Notes under the pieces: model-generated
Told to the model about the DNA's origin: nothing
The model's input: the letters and a program-made list of their open reading frames with translations, nothing else
The model's database searches: none
NCBI GenBank assembly: GCA_002416125.1
Contig: DIBU01000013.1
Span: forward strand, 299,899-363,898
Direction of reading: 5' to 3'
Source of the DNA: Halieaceae bacterium UBA5044
GTDB taxonomy: Bacteria; Pseudomonadota; Gammaproteobacteria; Pseudomonadales; Halieaceae
DNA length: 64,000 nucleotides
Made by a program: the position numbers and the translations under genes
Part shown: positions 15,254 through 22,660 of the stretch, piece after piece
Position numbering within the stretch: the first letter of the stretch is position 1
Layout: each line of letters begins with the position of its first letter

Positions 15254-16659
15254 AAGGGTCTCATGAAGCGTGATTCGGAGCTGACCTGCAGGGACTCGCG
15301 GTCCGTCGCGCGTGCCGTGAATTCGATTTCGGTGCTGGGGCGAGACAGCCGCTCCGGCGCTACACGTACCCGCAGATTGATACTGCGTACTTCGCCGCCG
15401 TCCAGCGTGTGCAATGTCTCACCGATAATTTCGGCACCATCAATACCGCTGACACCAATCTCGAATTCATGCATCGACTGTTCCATATTCACCAGGCTCA
15501 GCGTGTAGATGTTCTCGATGTTGCCGTCCATGGTGGTCACGTACAGTTCGTTGCGGTCGCGGATCACCGTCATCTCCAACGGCACGCGGCTGATGACGCG
15601 GTAGCTGAACAGGCTGACCATCACCGTCAACACCAGCACGTAGCCGATCATACGTGGGCGCAGCCAGTGTGTCTTGCCACCCTGCAACTGATGTTCGCTG
15701 GTGTAGCTGATCAACCCTCGGGGGTAGGACATCTTGTCCATCACAGAGTTGCAGGCGTCTATGCACAGGGCGCAGCCGATGCATTCATACTGTAGCCCGT
15801 TGCGGATGTCGATACCGGTGGGGCAGACCTGCACGCAAAGGTTGCAGTCGATGCAGTCGCCCAGCCCCTGCGCCTTGTGGTCGGCATCGCGCTTGCGTGA
15901 ACCACGGGGCTCGCCGCGGCCCGGATCATAGGAAACGATCAGCGTATCCTGGTCGAACATGACGGACTGGAAGCGCGCATAGGGGCACATGTACTTGCAG
16001 ACCTGTTCGCGCATCCAACCCGCGTTGATATAGGTGGCGCAGGTGAAGAAAATCGTCCACAGCACGCCCCACTGCCCGGCCGACAGGGTCAGCAGGTCCG
16101 GAAGCAGCTCGCGAATCGGATAGAAGTAGCCGACAAAGGTCATGCCGGTCAGGAATGCCATAAACAGCCAGCCACCGTGCTTGAGGCTCTTGCGGACCAC
16201 TTTCTCCAGCGACCACGGCGCTTTGTCGAGGCGCATGCGCTGGTTGCGGCTACCCTCGAAACGCTGCTCGATCCACATGAAAATGCTGGTCCACACGGTC
16301 TGCGGGCAGGTGTAACCACACCAGACGCGGCCGGCAAACACGGTCACGGCGAACAATCCGAACGCGGCAATAATCAACATGAAAGCGAGCAGGGGGAAGT
16401 CCTGGGGCCAGAAAACCAGGCCCAGGATATGAAATTTACGCTCCGGCAGGTCGAACCATACCGCCTGGCGGCCATCCCAGGACAGCCAGGGTAGCAGAAA
16501 ATAACCCAGCAGCAGCGGCCAGCCGGTGTACAGCCGGATGCGCTGGAAAAAGCCCTCGATCTTGCGTGTGTAGATTTTTTCACGGCGCTGGTAGAGGTCG
16601 ATCTCGCTGACTTCCGCCGGCGCGACTTCCTGCACGTCAATAAGCTGTTTGTCGTTCAT
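15250..16659 (-). CDS. ccoG: Cytochrome c oxidase accessory protein CcoG
   Basis: A 469-residue membrane-bound iron-sulfur protein, described in other proteobacteria as a copper reductase acting in cbb3 biogenesis. Several transmembrane helices in the first half surround VWCGYTCPQTVW. Two ferredoxin-like clusters follow (CIDCNLCVQVCPTG and CIGCALCIDACN). A C-terminal immunoglobulin-like FixG domain covers the last 120 residues. It is separated from ccoP by a 73-base gap with a strong hairpin and begins the accessory half of the operon. Confidence 0.95.
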   Translation of the reverse strand: MNDKQLIDVQEVAPAEVSEIDLYQRREKIYTRKIEGFFQRIRLYTGWPLLLGYFLLPWLSWDGRQAVWFDLPERKFHILGLVFWPQDFPLLAFMLIIAAFGLFAVTVFAGRVWCGYTCPQTVWTSIFMWIEQRFEGSRNQRMRLDKAPWSLEKVVRKSLKHGGWLFMAFLTGMTFVGYFYPIRELLPDLLTLSAGQWGVLWTIFFTCATYINAGWMREQVCKYMCPYARFQSVMFDQDTLIVSYDPGRGEPRGSRKRDADHKAQGLGDCIDCNLCVQVCPTGIDIRNGLQYECIGCALCIDACNSVMDKMSYPRGLISYTSEHQLQGGKTHWLRPRMIGYVLVLTVMVSLFSYRVISRVPLEMTVIRDRNELYVTTMDGNIENIYTLSLVNMEQSMHEFEIGVSGIDGAEIIGETLHTLDGGEVRSINLRVRVAPERLSRPSTEIEFTARATDRESLQVSSESRFMRPL

Positions 16660-16699
16660 ACCGCGTTACCGAAGAGACATGACGCGAGGCGTCGTGATG

Positions 16700-16723
16700 C
16701 CGGCCTTCCGAATGGAAGGCCGG
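16700..16723 (-). terminator. Intra-operon hairpin between ccoP and ccoG
   Basis: Perfect 10-bp inverted repeat CCGGCCTTCC / GGAAGGCCGG with a 4-base loop, 10 bases beyond the ccoP stop. There is no T-run. It may be a partial terminator or an RNA-stability element that sets the ratio of structural to accessory proteins. Confidence 0.5.
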
Positions 16724-16732
16724 CGGAGGGGC

Positions 16733-17611
16733 CTAGTTGCTGAGGCTGTACACGTAGGCTGTGAGGATGTGGATTTTGTCCTCGGTCAGACTGTCGCCGA
16801 AGGCGGGCATGACGCCGTTGCGCCCCGCCCGCAGGCTGTGTGCGATCTGCTCGCGGGTGCCGCCGTACAGCCAGATGCCGTTGGTCAGGTTCGGGGCGCC
16901 GAAGATGGCGTTACCCTTGCCGTCCGGGCCGTGGCAGGCAGCACAGTACATCTGGAAGTGCTTTTCGCCCGCTGCCGCCAGCTCCGGGTCCGCGGTGCGT
17001 CCATTCAGTGACACCACGTACTCGGTGGTTTCTGCAATCCCATCATCGCCCAACACGCTGGCCCAGGCGGGCATGGCGGCACGACGCCCCTGGAGCAGGG
17101 CGGTCTTGATGGCGTCCGGTGACCCGCCCCAGAGCCAGTCGTCGTCGGTCAGGTTGGGGAAGCCATAGCGCCCCTTGCCGTCTGCACCGTGACACTGTGC
17201 ACAGTTGTTGCCGAACAGGCGGGAACCCATTTTCACCACCGCGGGATCCTTGGCAATCTCCTCAACGGACATGGCCAGGTAGCGGCTGCGCATTTCACTG
17301 TAGCGTTCATCCGCAGCGGCGACTTCCTCACGGTGCTGCTCAAGCTGGGTCCAGCCGATCAGCCCGGGGTAGTTGCCCATGCCGGGGTAAACGATGAGGT
17401 AGCCGATAGCCCAGACGATGGTGATCACGAACATATAGAACCACCAGGCCGGGAGCGGATTGTCATACTCCTCGATGCCGTCGTGCGCGTGGCCTGTGGT
17501 CTGTTCGGTAGTGCCTTCACCGCGCTTGCGGTTGGCAAGCAGGATCCAGGTAATGCCGACGATGGTGACGGTGGTCAGGATGATGATCCACCAGTGCCAG
17601 AAACTAGCCAT
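16733..17611 (-). CDS. ccoP: cbb3-type cytochrome c oxidase subunit III (dihaem cytochrome c)
   Basis: The CcoP subunit, 292 residues, carries electrons from soluble cytochrome c to the CcoO/CcoN core. Two transmembrane segments lie in the first 80 residues (WIIILTTVTIVGITW and WFYMFVITIVWAIGYLIV), with the FixP-type segment YDNPLPAWW between them. Two haem c sites follow in tandem domains: CAQCHG and CAACHG. Met ligands lie in PAWASVLG-like loops. The start overlaps the ccoQ stop by 8 bases. Confidence 0.96.
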   Translation of the reverse strand: MASFWHWWIIILTTVTIVGITWILLANRKRGEGTTEQTTGHAHDGIEEYDNPLPAWWFYMFVITIVWAIGYLIVYPGMGNYPGLIGWTQLEQHREEVAAADERYSEMRSRYLAMSVEEIAKDPAVVKMGSRLFGNNCAQCHGADGKGRYGFPNLTDDDWLWGGSPDAIKTALLQGRRAAMPAWASVLGDDGIAETTEYVVSLNGRTADPELAAAGEKHFQMYCAACHGPDGKGNAIFGAPNLTNGIWLYGGTREQIAHSLRAGRNGVMPAFGDSLTEDKIHILTAYVYSLSN

Positions 17612-17783
17612 TCCTTGCTTCCTCCTGCGTGCTACGTTGACTCAGTTCCTCATCTGCGAAGGGCAGGTTGGCAGCCTCGTCAAAAGATTTCTTGCGCTTG
17701 CTGCTCCAGGCCCAGATACACAGGCCAATAAAGGCGAACAGCAGCATGGCAGTGCTAAGACCCCGAAGGTCGTTGATATCCAT
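17604..17783 (-). CDS. ccoQ: cbb3-type cytochrome c oxidase subunit IV CcoQ
   Basis: A small subunit of 59 residues beginning MDINDLRGLSTAMLLF. A single transmembrane helix (about residues 10-27) is followed by WSSKRKKSFDEAANLPFAD, the conserved CcoQ/FixQ segment. It stabilises the association of CcoP with the CcoNO core. It starts 5 bases after the ccoO stop and its end overlaps the ccoP start. Confidence 0.93.
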   Translation of the reverse strand: MDINDLRGLSTAMLLFAFIGLCIWAWSSKRKKSFDEAANLPFADEELSQRSTQEEARNG

Positions 17784-17788
17784 AATCC

Positions 17789-18397
17789 CTAGCGCCTCGT
17801 CTGCAGCAGCGTGCCGAGCTGTTGCACATAGGCAATCAGGGCATCAATTTCCAGCTTGCCGGCGACTGCGGCCTCTGCACCGGCGATGTCTTCATCGGTG
17901 TAGGGCACACCCACGGTGCGCAGGGCATTCATCTTCTTGCCGGTGACCGTGCCGTCGACTTCACGTTCGAACAGCCAGGGGTAGGCAGGCATATTGGATT
18001 CCGGTACCACGTCACGGGGGTTGTAGAAGTGGGCGCGGTGCCAGTCGTCACTGTAACGCTGGCCGACCCGGGCCAGATCCGGTCCTGTGCGCTTGGAGCC
18101 CCAGAGGAAGGGGTGGTCATACACGAACTCACCGGCAACCGAGTAGTGACCGTAGCGCTCCGTTTCTGCACGCAATGGGCGAATCATCTGCGAGTGGCAG
18201 TTATTGCAGCCCTCGCGAATGTAGATGTCACGCCCCTCCAGTTCCAGGGCAGGCAGCGGCTTGAGGCCCGCGATCGGCTCGTTGGTCTGCTTGATGAACA
18301 TCAGCGGGACCAACTCGACCAAGGTGCCGAAGCTGATGGCCACGATGATCAGGATCATCATCAGGCCAACGTTCTTCTCTACGACTTCATGCTTCAT
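17789..18397 (-). CDS. ccoO: cbb3-type cytochrome c oxidase subunit II (monohaem cytochrome c)
   Basis: CcoO, 202 residues: an N-terminal transmembrane helix (MMILIIVAISFGTLVELVPL), then YIREGCNNCHSQMIRP, which contains the single CxxCH haem site, and the conserved ETERYGHYS and GSKRTGPDLARVG segments. Methionine in ESNMPAYPW is the probable axial ligand. It overlaps the ccoN stop by 4 bases, consistent with stoichiometric translation. Confidence 0.97.
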   Translation of the reverse strand: MKHEVVEKNVGLMMILIIVAISFGTLVELVPLMFIKQTNEPIAGLKPLPALELEGRDIYIREGCNNCHSQMIRPLRAETERYGHYSVAGEFVYDHPFLWGSKRTGPDLARVGQRYSDDWHRAHFYNPRDVVPESNMPAYPWLFEREVDGTVTGKKMNALRTVGVPYTDEDIAGAEAAVAGKLEIDALIAYVQQLGTLLQTRR

Positions 18398-19842
18398 GCG
18401 TGACTCCCCTGTGCGGCACCAGCGGGCAGGGGCTGTGCGGCGACATCCTTGCGCGTGGTCATGTAGACGTTGTAGGCCATGATCAACATACCGCCGAAGA
18501 AGATGGCTCCACCGGCGAGGCGAACCAGGTAGCCCGGGTAGCTCGCGGCGACTGACTCGACAAAGGTGTAGGTCAGTGTGCCGTCATCGTTGTAGGCGCG
18601 CCACATCAGGCCCTGCAGGATGCCGTTGACCCACATGGAGGCGATATACAGTACCGTACCGATGGTCGACATCCAGAAATGGGTGTTGATCAGGGCCGTG
18701 CTATACATGCGCTCCTTGCCGAACAGGACCGGGATCAGGTGATAGATACAGCCGATCGAGATCATGGCAACCCAGCCCAGGGCACCGGAGTGCACGTGGC
18801 CGATGGTCCAGTCGGTATAGTGGGACAGGGCGTTTACCGTCTTGATCGACATCATCGGGCCTTCAAAGGTAGACATGCCGTAGAAGGACAGGCTGACCAC
18901 CATGAAGCGCAGGATCGGATCGGTGCGCAGTTTGTGCCAGGCGCCCGACAGAGTCATCATGCCGTTGATCATGCCGCCCCAGGAGGGAGCGAGCAGGATG
19001 ATGGACATGACCATGCCCAGGCTCTGGGCCCAGTCGGGCAGGGCGGTGTAGTGAAGGTGGTGAGGGCCGGCCCAGATGTAGACGGCGACCAGGGCCCAGA
19101 AGTGCACGATACTCAGGCGGTAGGAGTATACGGGGCGTTCAGCCTGCTTGGGGACGAAGTAGTACATCATGCCCAGGAAGCCGGCGGTCAGGAAAAAGCC
19201 CACCGCGTTGTGCCCGTACCACCACTGCACCATGGCATCCACGGTGCCGGAGTAGGCCGAGTAGGACTTGGTAAGGCCCACCGGAATCGCCGCACTATTG
19301 ATGATGTGCAGGACCGCCACGGTGAGGATGAACCCGCCGAAGAACCAGTTGGCGACGTAGATGTGGCTCACCTTGCGCTTGGCGATGGTACCGAAGAACA
19401 CGATGGCGTAGCTGACCCAGACCACGGCGATCAGCAGGTCGATGGGCCATTCCAGCTCGGCGTATTCCTTGGAAGAGGTCATCCCCAGTGGCAGCGTCAC
19501 CGCCGCCAGCACGATCACCGCCTGCCAGCCCCAGAACGTGAAGGCCGCCAGCTTGTCGGAAATCAGCCGCGCCTGGGTGGTGCGCTGAACCACGTAGTAC
19601 GATGTCGCGAACAGCGCGCTGCCGCCAAACGCGAAGATCACCGCGTTGGTGTGCAGCGGGCGCAGGCGCCCGAAGCTGGTCCAGGGCAGGTCGAAGTTGA
19701 GGATGGGGAAGGCGAGCTGGGCGGCGATCAGGACGCCAACCAGCATCCCCACGATACCCCACACGACCGTCATGATGGCAAACTGGCGAACGACCTTGTA
19801 GTTGTAGGTCGAGTGCTCCAGTGCAGCGTTGAGTTCACTCAT
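18394..19842 (-). CDS. ccoN: cbb3-type cytochrome c oxidase subunit I
   Basis: The catalytic haem-copper oxidase subunit, 482 residues with about 12 transmembrane helices, reducing oxygen at high affinity. The histidines for haem b, haem b3 and CuB are seen in RLRPLHTNAVIFAF, YGHNAVGFFLTAGFLG, AGPHHLHYTALPDW and IGHVHSGALGW. YTDWTIGHVHSG is typical of the C-type (cbb3) family. It is the first structural gene, 54 bases after a Yip1-family gene, and the operon is probably induced at low oxygen through the FNR site further upstream. Confidence 0.97.
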   Translation of the reverse strand: MSELNAALEHSTYNYKVVRQFAIMTVVWGIVGMLVGVLIAAQLAFPILNFDLPWTSFGRLRPLHTNAVIFAFGGSALFATSYYVVQRTTQARLISDKLAAFTFWGWQAVIVLAAVTLPLGMTSSKEYAELEWPIDLLIAVVWVSYAIVFFGTIAKRKVSHIYVANWFFGGFILTVAVLHIINSAAIPVGLTKSYSAYSGTVDAMVQWWYGHNAVGFFLTAGFLGMMYYFVPKQAERPVYSYRLSIVHFWALVAVYIWAGPHHLHYTALPDWAQSLGMVMSIILLAPSWGGMINGMMTLSGAWHKLRTDPILRFMVVSLSFYGMSTFEGPMMSIKTVNALSHYTDWTIGHVHSGALGWVAMISIGCIYHLIPVLFGKERMYSTALINTHFWMSTIGTVLYIASMWVNGILQGLMWRAYNDDGTLTYTFVESVAASYPGYLVRLAGGAIFFGGMLIMAYNVYMTTRKDVAAQPLPAGAAQGSHA

Positions 19843-19896
19843 GTCTTGTTTCCACTGTCAGTAATGTCAGGCAGATCGCCCGCTCGATAAATGCCT

Positions 19897-20499
19897 TTAC
19901 ACATCGGTAAATGCTGGCCCGGCGCCGAGATCCCAGAGGAACACCGTGGTCACCAGCAGCGATACCAGGATAACCAGGCCGACACCGACCACGGCGGTAG
20001 AGAACAGGAAACCCCGCTCCTCCGGAATATTCATCATGATGGGGATGCCCAGGTAGAGCAGATACACAGACCAGCTCACCGCTACCACCCCAATCAGCAG
20101 GTCGACCCAGAGCAGGGGGTAGAACCCCGCCGCGCCGAAGACAAACATCGGTGTAGCGGTGAGACCCGCGACCACGATGCCCTTGGCGAAAGATGTTTCC
20201 GCCCCATAGGTGCCCGCCATCCAGTGGATGAAGTAACCCACCGCGACGACGCAGCCGACCATGGCGAAGTAGAACAGGATGCAGAGTTGTAGCGCGCTGT
20301 CATAGGTCAGGCGTATGGCGGGCCCGTTGCCCACTGTCCAGCCCACGTCAGTGGTGCCGAAATACCAGGCAACCGCAGGAATCAGGGCGAGCAACCAGGG
20401 GTAGAGCACCAGGATGTTCTGGCTGCTGGTCGGCAGGCCGGCAACGCTGCGCCACTGGGCGCCGGGTTTGGTCAGAAGACCGATCGTGTGCTGGATCAT
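19897..20499 (-). CDS. Yip1-family integral membrane protein at the head of the cbb3 operon
   Basis: A 200-residue protein with about five hydrophobic segments and the conserved start MIQHTIGLLTKPGAQW that opens bacterial Yip1-domain proteins. Its biochemical role is not known. The start at 20499 follows GGGGAGAA; the longer frame to 20586 runs through the promoter and is rejected. The gene ends 54 bases before ccoN on the same strand, so it is probably cotranscribed with ccoNOQP. An FNR box and matching -10 lie directly upstream, suggesting oxygen-controlled expression and a role connected with membrane or respiratory remodelling, which is inference. Confidence 0.8.
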   Translation of the reverse strand: MIQHTIGLLTKPGAQWRSVAGLPTSSQNILVLYPWLLALIPAVAWYFGTTDVGWTVGNGPAIRLTYDSALQLCILFYFAMVGCVVAVGYFIHWMAGTYGAETSFAKGIVVAGLTATPMFVFGAAGFYPLLWVDLLIGVVAVSWSVYLLYLGIPIMMNIPEERGFLFSTAVVGVGLVILVSLLVTTVFLWDLGAGPAFTDV

Positions 20500-20545
20500 G
20501 TGTTTTTTTTCTCCCCAAAGAATGACTGGTGCCGGGCACAGGCGA

Positions 20546-20586
20546 AGTGTACCGGGCCGCACGCCCGCGGCCATGATGCAGATCAA
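20546..20586 (-). promoter_or_regulatory. FNR/Anr-dependent promoter of the Yip1-ccoNOQP operon
   Basis: On the minus strand TTGAT-CTGC-ATCAT (20586-20573) matches the FNR consensus TTGATnnnnATCAA at 9 of 10 positions. A -10 box TACACT lies at 20551-20546. The predicted transcription start near 20539 places the box centre at about -41, the class II activator position. The fnr gene is the next gene upstream. Confidence 0.75.
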
Positions 20587-20615
20587 GAATCGGCGGGGTC
20601 GTCCCGCTCGAGGTG

Positions 20616-21374
20616 TCAGTTGGCGATGTTGGCTGCCAGCTGCAGGGCTTCCTGATCCAGGATTTCGATTTCCTTGTTGTCGACGCAGAGGATGCCGTTT
20701 TTCTGCATCCTGCTGAAGACCCGGCTGATGGTTTCCACGGTCAGGCCCAGGTAGTTGCCGATATCCACCCGCGACATGGGCAGGCGGAACTGGCTGGCGC
20801 TCAGGTTGCGCCGCGCGTTGCGGCTGGCAATGCTGAGCAACAGGGTGGCGACGCGCTCGTCAGCGGAGTTTTTGCTGAGCAGTGTGATCAGCAGCTGATC
20901 CTCGGTGATTTCACGGCTCATGAGCTGGAACAGGTGGCGCTGCAGGCTGGGCATGGAGGCGCTCAGGCGCTCCAGGGAATCAAAAGGTATGGCGCAGATG
21001 GCCGAGGTCTCCAGCGCCCGCGCCGAGGAGGCGTGGCTGTTGTTGCTGATGCCGTCCATACCGAGGATTTCACCGGGAAAATAGAAGCCGGTAACCTGCT
21101 CGCGACCGTCGCTGGTGGTGCGATAGCCCTTTACGGCACCCGAACGCACGGCGTAGATGGACTGGAACGGCGTACCTTCGTGGTAGAGCAGTTCGTTCTT
21201 CTGCAGCGGCTTGCTGCGCTGGATGATGCTTTCCAGCTGTTCCAGATCCTGGTGGTTGATGGCCAGTGGCAGGCAGATTTTGCTCAGGCGGCAGGTTTCG
21301 CAGTTGACCTTGTACTCGTGGGTGCACGAGCGCAAGGGCGCGGTTTCACTGACATCTTGCAGGCGCATGGACAT
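20616..21374 (-). CDS. fnr: Oxygen-responsive Crp/Fnr-family regulator (FNR/Anr)
   Basis: A 252-residue regulator. Cys25, Cys28, Cys34 and Cys127 correspond, with a constant offset of five residues, to the four [4Fe-4S] ligands of E. coli FNR. It should therefore sense oxygen by cluster loss. A cyclic-nucleotide-binding-like beta roll covers about residues 40-150. The recognition helix has Glu214, Ser217 and Arg218 (VETISR), which specify TTGAT half-sites. The ATG at 21374 follows GGGGAG. A site for this protein lies just beyond its stop codon, ahead of the Yip1-cbb3 operon. Confidence 0.95.
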   Translation of the reverse strand: MSMRLQDVSETAPLRSCTHEYKVNCETCRLSKICLPLAINHQDLEQLESIIQRSKPLQKNELLYHEGTPFQSIYAVRSGAVKGYRTTSDGREQVTGFYFPGEILGMDGISNNSHASSARALETSAICAIPFDSLERLSASMPSLQRHLFQLMSREITEDQLLITLLSKNSADERVATLLLSIASRNARRNLSASQFRLPMSRVDIGNYLGLTVETISRVFSRMQKNGILCVDNKEIEILDQEALQLAANIAN

Positions 21375-21460
21375 GCGTGACTCCCCTGGTTTGTAACGCG
21401 CAGTATAGTGTATTTGGCGGGGCTACTGAACCTCTGTGGGCCGGCTTGCAAAACGATTTT

Positions 21461-22660
21461 CTAGCCCAGCGAGGCCACGCTTTTCAGCACCAGTCGCACC
21501 AGTTCCGCCTGCCGCGAAGCCCCGGTCTTGGCGAAGATGGACTTGAGTTGTGCGCGGGCGGTGTGCTGCGAGATATTCTGCGCCTCAGACACCTCAGCCA
21601 GGCTCAGTCCCCGCGACAGCAGGATGGCAAGGTTGGCCTCGGCAGGGGTGAGATCAAACAGCTGGCCGAGGGTGCCCTGAGAGCTGGGCTCATTCAGGTC
21701 CGGGTCGGAAATGAACACGGCAACGCAGGGGCTGGACTGGCCCTCACCCCACTCTGAAACCGGGACTGGGCGCAGTACCAGCCCCAGTTGTGCCCGATCG
21801 CCGCCCCGAGGTACACGCAGGGCATGGATGACGGACGCCTCACCCCGGTGCAGGGCCTTGATGATGGTATCCAGTGCGGTCTGCAGCTCGCGATTCTTGT
21901 CCCGTCCTTCAATGACCAGGTGTTGTCCACGTATGCTGAGGCCGTTGTCGCCTTCCAGCAGGGCGCGTGCGACGGTGTTGGCGCTGAGGACGCGGCCCTG
22001 CTCGTCGAGCACGATGGTGGCCACCGCCAGCTGTTCCACGGCGCCGGCGTACAGGTTGCGCTCCGAGGCGGTGCGCCCCAGGGTGGCATACAGCTGGATG
22101 GAGAGACGCAGGTGGGGCGCGATGCGGGCAATGGCGGCGCGCTCGTCGTCGTTGAAGGGCGGCTCGGTGTGACGCCGGGAAAATCGCAGGCGTGCCAGCA
22201 TCCCTCCGGGCTCCACCGTGTCCAGGCCGAGAATGCGAAACAGCCCGGCGGACTTCAGGTAGTGCTCGTAATACTCCGAGGCGACCAGCTCATCGTCGCT
22301 GAGAATGTCCTCCAGTGCAACCACCTTGTCGGGCGGCAGATTGACGAACGGGTCCAGCGCGAAGAACTGTTCGCGGTAGGCGGTGACCTCCCAATCCGCC
22401 GGGTCGGAAAGCGGCCGGGCGGACGCGCCGTCCGCCGCTGGCCGCACACTGTTCAGGATGACGCCGCGATCGTCTTCCGCGGGTGGCCGCAGGACCAGTG
22501 AGACAACCTGGCAATCAACCAGGCTGCGCAGCAGGGGGAGCGCTGTGGACCAGGGTGGGTTTTCCAGTGGGCCGCGGTACAGGGCGGCCACCAGATCGTC
22601 ATAGGCAGCGGGCACAGCCCCGATCGATGCGACATCCAGCGGATCGCCCCGCGGGCTCAT
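21461..22660 (-). CDS. LuxR-type (helix-turn-helix) transcriptional regulator with PAS-like domain
   Basis: A regulator of 399 residues. The C-terminal 60 residues are a GerE/LuxR DNA-binding domain: DLTPAEANLAILLSRGLSLAEVSEAQNIS, then TARAQLKSIFAKTGASRQAELV. The middle (about residues 205-300) resembles a PAS domain (ATIVLDEQGRVLSANTVARAL). The N-terminal 180 residues are not recognised. No phosphoacceptor receiver domain is visible. It overlaps the upstream DUF1631-GGDEF-EAL gene by 4 bases, so the two are translationally coupled and may belong to one signalling route. Confidence 0.85.
   Translation of the reverse strand: MSPRGDPLDVASIGAVPAAYDDLVAALYRGPLENPPWSTALPLLRSLVDCQVVSLVLRPPAEDDRGVILNSVRPAADGASARPLSDPADWEVTAYREQFFALDPFVNLPPDKVVALEDILSDDELVASEYYEHYLKSAGLFRILGLDTVEPGGMLARLRFSRRHTEPPFNDDERAAIARIAPHLRLSIQLYATLGRTASERNLYAGAVEQLAVATIVLDEQGRVLSANTVARALLEGDNGLSIRGQHLVIEGRDKNRELQTALDTIIKALHRGEASVIHALRVPRGGDRAQLGLVLRPVPVSEWGEGQSSPCVAVFISDPDLNEPSSQGTLGQLFDLTPAEANLAILLSRGLSLAEVSEAQNISQHTARAQLKSIFAKTGASRQAELVRLVLKSVASLG

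Noticed and set aside
18679..19890. A 403-codon plus-strand frame across ccoN
   Set aside because: The composition is His/Gly/Asp-rich and without domains; it is antisense to an unmistakable cbb3 subunit I gene.
20500..20586. N-terminal extension of the Yip1-family protein
   Set aside because: It covers the FNR promoter, and the conserved start MIQHTIGLLTKP with GGGGAGAA upstream lies at 20499.
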